This document shows, in pieces, positions 8,076 through 14,933 of a stretch of DNA of 46,223 nt. Within the stretch, counting starts at the first letter, position 1. The number at the start of each line of letters is the position of its first letter. Position numbers and translations under genes: made by a program. Under the pieces are notes generated by a model. The model did no database searches. It saw only the letters and a program-made list of their open reading frames with translations, and was not told the origin of the DNA. Source of the DNA: a virus; IMG/VR virus record IMGVR_UViG_3300020420_000027, positions 1-46,223 of that record; one strand, written 5' to 3'.

Positions 8076-8391
8076 AGTAGATTGCAGTGCATTAGAAAAT
8101 CAGGAAGTTGATGTAGACTTTAATTTAAAAGTCTGGCCCTGTTGTATTATGCAAAATCAATATGCTGAATATGGAAAAGTAGGTGATGATTATATTGATA
8201 ATCTACCAAAAGATTGGAATCAACTAGGAACAAAAACATGGAAACAAATACTAGAACACCCTGTATTCAAAGAATATTTAACACAAAAGATTTGGAATAG
8301 CAATAAATGTTCTCCAGTATGTGCCAAATTTTGTGGCAAAGAAGGATTTATGAATTATGACGTCAAAGAATTTTTACCTCAAAAGGATTAA
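8062..8391 (+). CDS. SPASM-like Cys-rich C-terminal domain of radical SAM enzyme (separate frame)
   Basis: The 109-aa frame has DCSALENQEVDVDF and VWPCC followed by CSPVCAKFC: the spacing of an auxiliary Fe-S cluster (SPASM-like) domain that normally follows the radical SAM core. It overlaps the core gene by 14 nt in the +1 frame. The ATG at 8062 lacks a good ribosome-binding site, so expression could rely on termination-reinitiation or frameshifting. The 3' end overlaps the acetyltransferase gene by 35 nt. As a stand-alone protein it would have no radical SAM core, so it must act with the product of 7425..8075. Confidence 0.7.
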   Translation: MNTCRVDCSALENQEVDVDFNLKVWPCCIMQNQYAEYGKVGDDYIDNLPKDWNQLGTKTWKQILEHPVFKEYLTQKIWNSNKCSPVCAKFCGKEGFMNYDVKEFLPQKD

Positions 8392-9052
8392 TTTTGAACA
8401 GATAACACCTATCTGGAATATACTATGGAAAGATAGAAAACAAGAACCTTTCAGTTCAATGACAATGAAAGGAACATTTGATTCAAAAATTAAAGATCTA
8501 TATAAATTTAGTGCCTTTGGAGTATATGAAAGTGGTAAACTAATAGGAGTGAACGCAGGGCATAAGTCTGGGCAACTAGAATATCGTACACGTGGTCTAT
8601 GGGTCGCACAGGACTATAGAGGTAATGGCGTAGCTCAAATGTTATTTGCTAAACTGGAAGAACAAGCTAAAGCAGAAGGTGCTCGTTGGCTATGGAGTTT
8701 TCCTAGATTAAGTAGTTTACCAGCATATATAAGAGCTGGTTATAATTCATATGGAGATCCTGAGAAAGCAGAGTATGAGCAGAATGTTAGAGCTAAAAAG
8801 GATTTAAGTATTGTTACAACTGTTACATTTAGAGAAGGACAGTTAGATAAAAAGTTTGAAGATGAAATTGAAGTTCTAGAACGTCAGCATAAATTACTAG
8901 GACAAAATACTGAAGTAAGAAATGGAATAAATCATGTAACTCAGCATTGGTGTAATGATCATTACATTATGTGGAAGTCAGAAAGAAAAGGATTACCTAA
9001 ACCTGCAACAATGATTGTTGGTGATTTAGATAATCCTAATCACGTTTTATAA
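8357..9052 (+). CDS. GNAT family N-acetyltransferase
   Basis: The acetyl-CoA-binding motif A is visible: RGLWVAQDYRGNGVAQMLFAKLEEQA, with the R/Q-x-x-G-x-G/A loop in DYRGNGVAQ (86-94), followed by LPAYIRAGY (motif B-like). The last 100 residues are an extension of unknown role. It is the last gene of the + strand cluster. Its stop codon lies within the 3' strand of the P1 helix of the RNase P-like RNA encoded on the opposite strand, so the two transcription units converge with no spacer. Confidence 0.82.
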   Translation: MTSKNFYLKRINFEQITPIWNILWKDRKQEPFSSMTMKGTFDSKIKDLYKFSAFGVYESGKLIGVNAGHKSGQLEYRTRGLWVAQDYRGNGVAQMLFAKLEEQAKAEGARWLWSFPRLSSLPAYIRAGYNSYGDPEKAEYEQNVRAKKDLSIVTTVTFREGQLDKKFEDEIEVLERQHKLLGQNTEVRNGINHVTQHWCNDHYIMWKSERKGLPKPATMIVGDLDNPNHVL

Positions 9053-9204
9053 TAATCTATAACCCGGATTCTGTATTAGATTATCATTTACCTTAGCGTC
9101 CTACCCGTTGTCCTGACAGTCGTTAACAACCTATTTGGACTTGCACATATCTGCCTGTGTCCGGTGTTTCCTCAGTTACCTGCGATAATCTGATTATTAT
9201 AAAA
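9045..9204 (-). ncRNA. rnpB: Minimal RNase P RNA lacking the specificity domain
   Basis: Read 9204 to 9045, the sequence follows the bacterial RNase P RNA core in order. P1 is a perfect 13-bp helix (9204-9192 with 9057-9045). P2 is a perfect 8-bp helix AGAUUAUC/GAUAAUCU (9191-9184 with 9085-9078). P3 is only CAG-GUAA-CUG (9182-9173). CR-I is GAGGAAACACCGG; P4 pairs AAC-(A)-CCGGA (9168-9160) with UCCGGGUU (9068-9061). P5 is CACA/UGUG (9159-9156 with 9147-9144), closing an 8-nt loop where E. coli has the whole S domain. Next come GCAAGUCCAAAUAGG, a P15-like hairpin (9130-9126 with 9111-9107), CGGGUAGGACGCU, and CR-V ACAGAAUCCGGGUUAU. P18 is absent. The bulged nucleotide in P4, almost always U in bacteria (U69), is A here. 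The probable role is tRNA 5' maturation during infection. It begins 2 nt after a 37-aa ORF's stop and has no visible promoter of its own, so it is probably processed from the upstream - strand mRNA. Confidence 0.93.
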
Positions 9205-9206
9205 TT

Positions 9207-9320
9207 CTATAATTCTTTCCACCAAAGATAGACGAGTAGTATAATACCGCAGACTCCTACGATACCTAAAACTTCCCAATCTGTCAATAGTAAACTTTCG
9301 TATGTATAACGGTGTTCCAT
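9207..9320 (-). CDS. Small single-pass membrane protein, 37 aa
   Basis: The ATG at 9320 has an AAAGGAT ribosome-binding site at proper spacing and encodes a peptide with one hydrophobic helix (about residues 18-33, VLGIVGVCGIILLVYLWW). It starts 3 nt after the stop of the upstream metallopeptidase gene. Its stop is 2 nt before the first nucleotide of the RNase P RNA P1 helix. Function unknown. The tight fit argues for cotranscription with both neighbours. Confidence 0.65.
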   Translation of the reverse strand: MEHRYTYESLLLTDWEVLGIVGVCGIILLVYLWWKEL

Positions 9321-9323
9321 TTC

Positions 9324-9773
9324 TTATCCTTTATCTTGAGCCCAATCAGCATCGGCATAGCCAGCTTCTTTAGCCCAACGTACAAATAATCCTACTTCAC
9401 GCCCATGAGCCTCAATTTCCCAGGGGGTATCCCAATAAGCAACTTTTTTAGGACTATAGGTTTTGCCACGCCATATAAAACCATCGCCTGTAAGTTCACG
9501 TCTTGCATACTGTTTCACATGAACCACTTCGTGTGCAACAGTTTCTAGCAATCTGCGAAGACTCTGCTTCTTATATAGCTCGACTTCAAATTCACGATTA
9601 GTATTAGCCAAACACTGGCCTAAACAATCGTCCTCTAATTTAGATTTTAGGATAAATTCAACGTCCAAAGTACGAATCTTTGGCATTAATTGTTTGATTG
9701 AATACAAGGCAATACTCTTGACCAACTCTCGTTGTTTCTTATTGCCACCTTTTACGTCAACGATATTTGTCAA
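9324..9773 (-). CDS. SprT-like zinc metallopeptidase
   Basis: The zinc-binding HEVVH motif is at residues 81-85, in LLETVAHEVVHVKQYA. A third ligand is probably Glu121 or His123 in PWEIEAHGREVG. The fold and size (149 aa) fit the SprT-like/gluzincin proteins common in T4-like cyanophages. It would cleave a protein substrate, but which one is unknown. It has an AGGAG site upstream and a CTAAATA late-type box 19 nt before the ATG. Confidence 0.75.
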   Translation of the reverse strand: MTNIVDVKGGNKKQRELVKSIALYSIKQLMPKIRTLDVEFILKSKLEDDCLGQCLANTNREFEVELYKKQSLRRLLETVAHEVVHVKQYARRELTGDGFIWRGKTYSPKKVAYWDTPWEIEAHGREVGLFVRWAKEAGYADADWAQDKG

Positions 9774-9791
9774 TTTCTTCTCCTATAGAAC

Positions 9792-9798
9792 TATTTAG
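9792..9798 (-). promoter_or_regulatory. T4-late-like promoter box CTAAATA
   Basis: On the - strand CTAAATA is followed by GTTCTATAGGAGAAG and then the ATG at 9773. This is the same box as at 1510-1516 and would drive the metallopeptidase gene, the 37-aa membrane protein and the RNase P RNA. Confidence 0.45.
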
Positions 9799-9834
9799 CC
9801 AAAATCCAAAATTATTAAAACTGTGCTTTAAGTA

Positions 9835-10326
9835 CTAATTTAATGACGAATTAAGTACAGTTTTATTGTCTCCCTCAATTTTGAGAATACACGTGTTAGT
9901 AGATAGATTATCTACGTTGCCTACGAATTTGCCAACAAGATGCTCATATTCAGTACCCTTTTGGAAACCGCCTACAATATACCCACGTTTCATGTACCAA
10001 TCATTACTCTTTTTACCCTTACGGATTTCTCTATCACAATATAGAGTATCCCAACCCTTAGGGTCATATTCCTTTTGATCTTTTACAAAATCTGACTCAT
10101 AATCATCAGATACTTCCCAGATATCTACCAAAATTTCCATATAAACCAAGTTATCTTTAGTATCTGTTATCAAAGGAATAACAGTCTCAGCCTCTTCTTT
10201 TGAAGAAGCCTCAACAATATAAGTTGAACCAGACTTATTTTTCCAATAAGTTGACTTACCATCCCAATCTTCATTATGGGCGGCATAGTTTTCTTCAACT
10301 CTGGTTAAAATTGCAAATTTTGTCAT
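9835..10326 (-). CDS. Hypothetical protein, 163 aa
   Basis: This is a soluble acidic protein starting MTKFAILTRVEENYAAHN, with no recognised motif. The ATG is preceded by AAGGAG and by a promoter with a palindromic operator (10357..10385). It therefore belongs to the set of genes that share this operator, probably expressed early. Confidence 0.75.
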   Translation of the reverse strand: MTKFAILTRVEENYAAHNEDWDGKSTYWKNKSGSTYIVEASSKEEAETVIPLITDTKDNLVYMEILVDIWEVSDDYESDFVKDQKEYDPKGWDTLYCDREIRKGKKSNDWYMKRGYIVGGFQKGTEYEHLVGKFVGNVDNLSTNTCILKIEGDNKTVLNSSLN

Positions 10327-10356
10327 CTAATTCTCCTTATTTCTAACTATACTCTT

Positions 10357-10385
10357 ACTATATACTAAGATGTCTTACTTGTCAA
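10357..10385 (-). promoter_or_regulatory. TTGACA-17-TATAGT promoter with GTAAGANNTCTTA palindrome
   Basis: On the - strand TTGACA (10385-10380) and TATAGT (10362-10357) are 17 bp apart. The spacer holds GTAAGACATCTTAG, a near-perfect inverted repeat shared with sites at 10609..10637, 15920..15948, 16390..16420 and 32527..32555. The position between -35 and -10 is typical of a repressor operator. Confidence 0.8.
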
Positions 10386-10392
10386 CCTTTTT

Positions 10393-10581
10393 TTAGGGTT
10401 GAAATCCGTGTTCTTTGAACAAAATATCAAGGATTTCATCGATTGTTTCCCTATCTGTTGATAACTTCTTTTGTGGAGTTAGGTTAATAATCCGCTTAAT
10501 ATGGAAGATTTGTGTATACCTATCCGAATGTTTAGGTATAGCGCCTGCTACTAAAATGGCAAATTGCTTGGTTGTTAGCAT
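10393..10581 (-). CDS. Hypothetical protein, 62 aa
   Basis: This is a small soluble protein beginning MLTTKQFAILVAGAIP. No family is recognised. It has an AAGGAG site before the ATG and lies directly downstream of the second operator-type promoter (10609..10637). The promoter of the next gene starts only 8 nt after its stop, so it is probably a single-gene unit. Confidence 0.7.
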   Translation of the reverse strand: MLTTKQFAILVAGAIPKHSDRYTQIFHIKRIINLTPQKKLSTDRETIDEILDILFKEHGFQP

Positions 10582-10608
10582 TTATGGCTCCTTTTCTAAC
10601 TATATTTT

Positions 10609-10637
10609 ATGATAACAAGACATCTTACTATTGTCAA
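10609..10637 (-). promoter_or_regulatory. TTGACA-17-TATCAT promoter with GTAAGANNTCTT palindrome
   Basis: On the - strand TTGACA (10637-10632) and TATCAT (10614-10609) are 17 bp apart, with AGTAAGATGTCTTG in the spacer. The operator is displaced about 2 bp toward the -10 compared with the other copies. Confidence 0.72.
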
Positions 10638-10650
10638 CCTTTTAGTCATA

Positions 10651-10676
10651 AAAAAAGCCTTGAAATTCAAGGCTTT
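10651..10676 (-). terminator. Rho-independent terminator after 10696..11019
   Basis: On the - strand AAAGCCTTG pairs with CAAGGCTTT around a 5-nt loop, followed by a run of T. It lies 20 nt after the stop of the gene at 10696 and just before the next promoter, so it insulates the two units. Confidence 0.85.
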
Positions 10677-10695
10677 AGAAAAGATTTGAAGTTTT

Positions 10696-11019
10696 TTATA
10701 CTGCCATTTCCATAAGATCGTCAAATTCCCATACAGTTTTATTACTAGCGCCACCGAATACTCCAATGCCCACACCCTTAATAACGGGCTCTTCCTTGCC
10801 CATATACGTGATATTAGGGCCCTGTAGCTCTGCATCTGACATACGGGCTAACTTATGCAGATATTCTGGTTTCATACCGTGTCTTTCAGTCATATCGTAC
10901 ATTTCGAAGTTATTTGTGGTTCCTACAAATTTAAGCTTCACCTGAACCGCTTCAAACTCAGTCATTATAACACAATCATTCTTGCCATTAATAGTTACAC
11001 TCCATACTTTTTGATTCAT
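10696..11019 (-). CDS. Hypothetical protein, 107 aa
   Basis: This is a soluble protein beginning MNQKVWSVTINGKNDCVIM with mixed beta/alpha character and no motif I can name. It is followed by a strong terminator, so it ends the transcription unit that runs from the sufB region. The ATG is 10 nt behind the stop of the lyase-like gene, with an AGGAG-type site. Confidence 0.75.
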   Translation of the reverse strand: MNQKVWSVTINGKNDCVIMTEFEAVQVKLKFVGTTNNFEMYDMTERHGMKPEYLHKLARMSDAELQGPNITYMGKEEPVIKGVGIGVFGGASNKTVWEFDDLMEMAV

Positions 11020-11028
11020 TCTAGACTC

Positions 11029-11592
11029 CTATCCTATTTTTTCAAACGTTACATTAGTATAAGTCTGCTTTACATCACATATTGCATTCCATCTGTACAC
11101 TCCGAATTTTAAATAAAGCCCGGTAGTAATATTGGAATCAAAAATTACTTCATCTTTATAATCTAAAACAATTTTTATTTTGGCAGAACTACCGCCATTG
11201 TAATTAAAATCTGTTTCTATATGATGTTTGCCCGTATATTTTTGAGGAATTTGTGTTTTACCGTCTTCGGAATTAATAAAAATTTTTCGATCATTTATAG
11301 TTACAGAAGCAGAAGGACTGCCATGATTTCTATCATCATGTAATTGCATTAAATAAAATACAGGAGCATGAAATAGTTTATCTGCCAATATCTCTACATC
11401 AGCATTCCATACATAGTGACCAGGACCAAGATAATCAGTACGTGCTTCTTGACGTTCTTTAAACAAGTATTTTCCTGGCATGGGTTGATTATCTCCAACT
11501 GCCGATCCAATTTGTCCTTTATAAGATTTAAATATAAAAGTAGTGGAATTTGGCTGTTCCCAAGTTGAACTACCACTAGGTACCCAGCACAT
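11029..11592 (-). CDS. Concanavalin-like beta-sandwich protein, possibly polysaccharide lyase
   Basis: The sequence alternates short beta strands. It carries patterns typical of concanavalin A-like polysaccharide lyases or lectins: GHYVWNADVEI, APVFYLMQLHDDRNHG in the middle, and GLYLKFGVYRWN near the C-terminus (compare the YxKxGxYR signature of several lyase families). I chose the ATG at 11592 (187 aa). The longer frame from 11688 would overlap the queC-like gene by 89 nt and add residues that look unrelated. A glycan-degrading role (host capsule or slime) is inference. Catalytic residues cannot be assigned. Confidence 0.6.
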   Translation of the reverse strand: MCWVPSGSSTWEQPNSTTFIFKSYKGQIGSAVGDNQPMPGKYLFKERQEARTDYLGPGHYVWNADVEILADKLFHAPVFYLMQLHDDRNHGSPSASVTINDRKIFINSEDGKTQIPQKYTGKHHIETDFNYNGGSSAKIKIVLDYKDEVIFDSNITTGLYLKFGVYRWNAICDVKQTYTNVTFEKIG

Positions 11593-11599
11593 ATTCTTC

Positions 11600-12247
11600 T
11601 TAAGTATATCTTTCAAATCCCCAATACCTTTCTTTACAAAACCAACAAGTACCACAATGTTTACTGAAGTCATTTGTATATTCTTCACAACTCCTTGTTA
11701 GTGGAAATAATGTTTCCATTACTCCCAATGTATTGTATAATTCGGCTACACCTTTCTTATCAATGTTTATTAATGGTCGAAAACTTTTAAACTCAACTGT
11801 TGGACGTAATTCTTTACCTGCATTACGATCATCAGCAGGACCAAAATCCCAATGATCAATTACTTCACTTGGAGGATTTTTTGTAATGCCAACATAGTGA
11901 CATTGTATTTTTTTACTTAGATATAAACTTTTAACTAAATTCCTTTGGGTAGAATCATATTGTGAAGCTTCTGGACAGTGTCTTACATGATGTTCACCAA
12001 ATATATTTCCAAACACATCTGTTAAATGTTTAATGACACTTTTTGCAAATGGTTCTTGAAATTCTTTATCTTGATGATTAACAGTAATTGGAATAATAGT
12101 TATATCTTTACGTTCTTCTGAAACATACTTCGACAACATATAGGCAACTATAGCACTATCGGTGCCGCCACTTATTTTAAGACCAACTTGTTTAAAGTTA
12201 GTGGGTAAATCAATTGTAATATCTTGCTGACTATTTTTAATAATCAT
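11600..12247 (-). CDS. queC: QueC-like PP-loop enzyme (7-cyano-7-deazaguanine synthase-like)
   Basis: An ATP-binding SGGTDS motif is at residues 26-31. The C-terminus has four cysteines, C187, C198, C201 and C204, in CEEY...HCGTCWFCKER, matching the zinc site of QueC. QueC converts carboxydeazaguanine to preQ0 with ATP and ammonia. Length (215 aa) fits QueC (about 230). A QueD-like gene lies at 29020..29541. QueE and FolE are not seen here, unless the radical SAM gene plays the former role. In phages preQ0 is used either for DNA modification or tRNA queuosine. It could also be another PP-loop enzyme of the same superfamily. Confidence 0.75.
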   Translation of the reverse strand: MIIKNSQQDITIDLPTNFKQVGLKISGGTDSAIVAYMLSKYVSEERKDITIIPITVNHQDKEFQEPFAKSVIKHLTDVFGNIFGEHHVRHCPEASQYDSTQRNLVKSLYLSKKIQCHYVGITKNPPSEVIDHWDFGPADDRNAGKELRPTVEFKSFRPLINIDKKGVAELYNTLGVMETLFPLTRSCEEYTNDFSKHCGTCWFCKERYWGFERYT

Positions 12248-12257
12248 ATATTGGCTC

Positions 12258-13697
12258 CTAGCCTACACTGCCTTCTAATGTGACTTCTAGTAATTTGTTT
12301 GCTTCAACTGCAAATTCCATTGGTAACTTGCTTACAACTTCTTTAACAAATCCGTTAACAATTAAATTCATTGCTTGTTCTTCATTTAGTCCACGTTGTC
12401 TTAAATAGAATAACATCTCTTCTGAAACTTTCGATGTTGTAGCTTCATGATTTAAAGATGCCCGTGAACCGCTTTGTTCAATATATGGTACAGTATTAGC
12501 TGAACATTTATCACCAATTAACATACTATCACATTGTGTAAAGTTTTTAGATTGGCTGTTTCCAGCACGACTGTTCATTTTTACTAAACCTCTATATGTT
12601 TGTTTTCCTTGTTTTGCACTAATACCCTTTGATACAATCGTTGATGTAGTATTTTTACCCAAGTGTATCATTTTTGTTCCTGTATCTGCTTGTTGTCTAT
12701 TTGTAGATACGGCAACTGAATAAAATTCACCAGTTGATTCGTCACCTTTTAAAATACAACTAGGATATTTCCAAGTGACTGCTGATCCTGTTTCAACCTG
12801 TGTCCAAGTAATTCTACTTTTATAACCTTTACATAATCCTCTTTTAGTAACAAAATTATATACTCCACCTTTACCTGTTTCAGGATCTCCTGGATACCAA
12901 TTTTGTACTGTTGAATATTTTACTTCTGCTCTTTCTTTAGCAACAATTTCTACACAGGCGGCGTGTAATTGATTTTCATCTCTAGCTGGTGCCGTACAGC
13001 CTTCTAAATAACTTACATAAGCATCGTCTTCACATACAATTAATGTTCTTTCAAACTGTCCTGTATTTGCTTGATTAATTCTAAAGTATGTGCTGAGCTC
13101 CATAGGGCATCTAACACCCTTTGGAATATAACAAAAAGAACCATCTGTAAATACTGCTGAATTTAAACAAGCGAAGAAGTTATCTCCGTATGGTATAACC
13201 GTACCTAAATATTTTTTAACTAAATCAGGATGCTCTTGTACTGCTTCACCAAATGATGAAAATATAACTCCTACCTTTTCTAAATCCTTTTTAAACGTTG
13301 TTGCTACTGATACACTATCAAATACTGCATCAACTGCTACACCTGCCAAGGCCGCTTGTTCCTGTGTTGGAATACCTAGTTTCTCAAATGTTGCTAGTAC
13401 TTCAGGATCAACTTCGTCCATTGATTTTAATTTTGGTTTTGGTGCTGAATAATATGATATAGCTTGGTAATCAATTGGCTCAATATCTAAATCTGCCCAG
13501 TTAGGCATTTCCATTGTTTTCCAACGTGCGAATGCTTTTAATCTCCAGTCTAATAACCATTGTGGTTCTTTTTTAAACTTGGATATTCTTTCTACTACTG
13601 ACTCGTCCAGACCTGGAGGTAGTGTAAAAGATTCAACGTTTGTAGTGAATCCTTGTTCGTATTCTTTCGCTAGGTGTTGATCTAATGCTTGAGCCAT
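12258..13697 (-). CDS. sufB: SufB, Fe-S cluster assembly scaffold protein
   Basis: The 479-aa protein matches SufB end to end: [14 protein letters not shown] near the N-terminus, the beta-helix core with [20 protein letters not shown] and [15 protein letters not shown], and the C-terminal [11 protein letters not shown]...[11 protein letters not shown]...LEGSVG. The Cys in [14 protein letters not shown] corresponds to the conserved assembly-site cysteine of SufB. SufB normally works as SufBC2D with SufC ATPase and SufD. Neither is in this window, so the phage protein may plug into the host complex. Related genes (sufE, nfu, A-type carrier, sufT) follow at 19.8-28.7 kb. It starts 10 nt after the stop of a small membrane protein gene. 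Confidence 0.96.
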   Translation of the reverse strand: MAQALDQHLAKEYEQGFTTNVESFTLPPGLDESVVERISKFKKEPQWLLDWRLKAFARWKTMEMPNWADLDIEPIDYQAISYYSAPKPKLKSMDEVDPEVLATFEKLGIPTQEQAALAGVAVDAVFDSVSVATTFKKDLEKVGVIFSSFGEAVQEHPDLVKKYLGTVIPYGDNFFACLNSAVFTDGSFCYIPKGVRCPMELSTYFRINQANTGQFERTLIVCEDDAYVSYLEGCTAPARDENQLHAACVEIVAKERAEVKYSTVQNWYPGDPETGKGGVYNFVTKRGLCKGYKSRITWTQVETGSAVTWKYPSCILKGDESTGEFYSVAVSTNRQQADTGTKMIHLGKNTTSTIVSKGISAKQGKQTYRGLVKMNSRAGNSQSKNFTQCDSMLIGDKCSANTVPYIEQSGSRASLNHEATTSKVSEEMLFYLRQRGLNEEQAMNLIVNGFVKEVVSKLPMEFAVEANKLLEVTLEGSVG

Positions 13698-13707
13698 GTT
13701 ACTATCT

Positions 13708-13953
13708 CTATTTATTACTTGGGTTTCTTGGATCTTGTTCTAAAATTTCTGGTGTCTTAAATTTCTTACCAATAACCTTTGCAACGTAAACAATGGTTGC
13801 TATTAATAATGCTGACGATAACATAATGTACATTGTCTTATGAATGTTATCAAATAACCACATTTCATAATCTGATTGTGTTCTTACCATTATATTCCAT
13901 ATTGCGAATGCGAGTGCTTCGTAAATTAAAATAGTTCTAAATAAATTATTCAT
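13708..13953 (-). CDS. Small membrane protein, 81 aa
   Basis: Two hydrophobic helices are predicted (about residues 5-22 and 38-62), followed by a short charged tail ([19 protein letters not shown]). No family is recognised. It belongs to a run of nine very small genes (13708..15475), almost all joined by 1-10 nt overlaps and ending just upstream of sufB. Its start abuts the stop of the preceding gene. Confidence 0.72.
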   Translation of the reverse strand: MNNLFRTILIYEALAFAIWNIMVRTQSDYEMWLFDNIHKTMYIMLSSALLIATIVYVAKVIGKKFKTPEILEQDPRNPSNK

Positions 13954-14144
13954 TATTCAAACCACTTTCTTGTCCATATTAGGAAACCAACACTAACAAC
14001 CATTACTGCTATTGCTGTCGGATATGGAAATTTCCAACCACCAACAAATAGTGCAATGCCTCCAAATGTAACAGGTAATATTACTTTTAAACCTTGAAAT
14101 AGTTCTTCAGGGAATATATCCCAATGTGATTTTTTCTTTTTCAT
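13953..14144 (-). CDS. Small membrane protein, 63 aa
   Basis: A basic N-terminus (MKKKKSHWDIFPEE) is followed by two hydrophobic stretches (about 20-36 and 42-58). I chose the ATG at 14144, which overlaps the upstream stop as TAATG, rather than 14174, which lies inside the previous gene. Function unknown. Confidence 0.7.
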   Translation of the reverse strand: MKKKKSHWDIFPEELFQGLKVILPVTFGGIALFVGGWKFPYPTAIAVMVVSVGFLIWTRKWFE

Positions 14145-14368
14145 TACCAGCCCATATATCCTTTGTATATACATCCTGCAATAACTATAAGTCCTACTAA
14201 TACTCCAGGTATCAATACAGCCGGGTGCATTCTTTTCATTATATCTTCGTTGTCTTTATCTATTTGTTCTGCTTGTTCTGCTTCTTTTGCTTTACGAGAA
14301 TATTCTTCTAATGCTCTTTTTTCTAGTTCTTCTCTTCTTTTAAACTCTTCCAGTTTTGATTTAATCAT
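14144..14368 (-). CDS. Coiled-coil protein with C-terminal membrane anchor, 74 aa
   Basis: Residues 1-45 are a highly charged K/E/R helix with heptad character. Residues 49-68 (AVLIPGVLVGLIVIAGCIY) form a membrane helix. It resembles small spanin- or anchor-like proteins in layout only; no lipobox or signal peptide is present. The start overlaps the upstream 50-aa ORF by 8 nt. Confidence 0.7.
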   Translation of the reverse strand: MIKSKLEEFKRREELEKRALEEYSRKAKEAEQAEQIDKDNEDIMKRMHPAVLIPGVLVGLIVIAGCIYKGYMGW

Positions 14369-14513
14369 CTTCCTCTTTTTTTATGTGTTTGTAATCAAGA
14401 TACTGAGAACACCATTCATAAAAAGCACGATCAGTATCAGGCCAGCATTCAGCAAAAACTGGATCTTTCCTATGCTCTTTATATTCTGCTCTCACTTGTT
14501 TTTCACTCAGCAT
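14361..14513 (-). CDS. Hypothetical protein, 50 aa
   Basis: The frame reads MLSEKQVRAEYKEHRKDPVF and ends IKKEEDD. It overlaps the upstream 58-aa gene by 11 nt and the downstream gene by 8 nt. It is soluble and rich in aromatic and charged residues. Its support is the perfect nesting in the coupled chain and normal amino-acid composition. Confidence 0.6.
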   Translation of the reverse strand: MLSEKQVRAEYKEHRKDPVFAECWPDTDRAFYEWCSQYLDYKHIKKEEDD

Positions 14514-14679
14514 CTAATTCTTTTATTGTTAATTTACCATCATACAATTCTTGAAGTTTTTTATACTTTTCCAAGCATTGCTTGACTGTAAGTTTTTTCC
14601 ATTTTTTAATTCTTGGATTATTTAAGGGAGGGAAAGTTACTTCGTAGTTACGTTTCTTTCTATCCTGCATTACCATCAT
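14503..14679 (-). CDS. Basic hypothetical protein, 58 aa
   Basis: The protein is lysine-rich (QDRKKRNYEVTFPPLNNPRI, then a K/L-rich helix). The first ATG (14679) overlaps the upstream stop as ATGA. Two further in-frame ATGs lie within four codons. The high positive charge suggests nucleic-acid binding, but no domain is visible. Confidence 0.62.
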   Translation of the reverse strand: MMVMQDRKKRNYEVTFPPLNNPRIKKWKKLTVKQCLEKYKKLQELYDGKLTIKELDAE

Positions 14680-14933
14680 CTTATACTACCCATCATTACT
14701 AATATACAAATATAGAAAAATGCAAACACTAGAACTGGTGCCGCATTTGATATTTTCTTTGTTGTTTTCGGTTCTGGTTTTATCCAATCTGCTGGCATAA
14801 TATCTCTATCCCAAGCATCACGTCTTGTATCTTTTTTACGTTGATCAACGTGTATGGATAGAGGATCTACTTTATAATCTTCAGGGTTACCCATATTTTT
14901 TACTCCAGTTAATTGCCAAGCATTAAACGTCAT
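14676..14933 (-). CDS. Tail-anchored small membrane protein, 85 aa
   Basis: A hydrophilic N-terminal part of about 60 residues (with NPEDYKVDPLSIHVDQRKKD) is followed by a single C-terminal helix (about 63-82, AAPVLVFAFFYICILVMMG). It overlaps the upstream gene by 11 nt. An internal Met at residue 14 is an alternative start. No family is recognised. Confidence 0.7.
   Translation of the reverse strand: MTFNAWQLTGVKNMGNPEDYKVDPLSIHVDQRKKDTRRDAWDRDIMPADWIKPEPKTTKKISNAAPVLVFAFFYICILVMMGSIR

Noticed and set aside
9045-9204. Reading the 13-bp inverted repeat at the end of the acetyltransferase gene as a simple terminator.
   Set aside because: The arms are 134 nt apart, there is no T-run, and the sequence between them carries the conserved RNase P RNA blocks in order.
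11593-11688. Extended N-terminus of the lyase-like protein from an ATG at 11688.
   Set aside because: It would overlap the QueC-like gene by 89 nt and the extra residues come from the zinc-site region of that gene read in another frame.
13709-13716. AATAAATA late box before sufB.
   Set aside because: It is made by the last codons and stop (AAT AAA TAG) of the gene upstream and leaves only 11 nt to the ATG; coincidence is likely.
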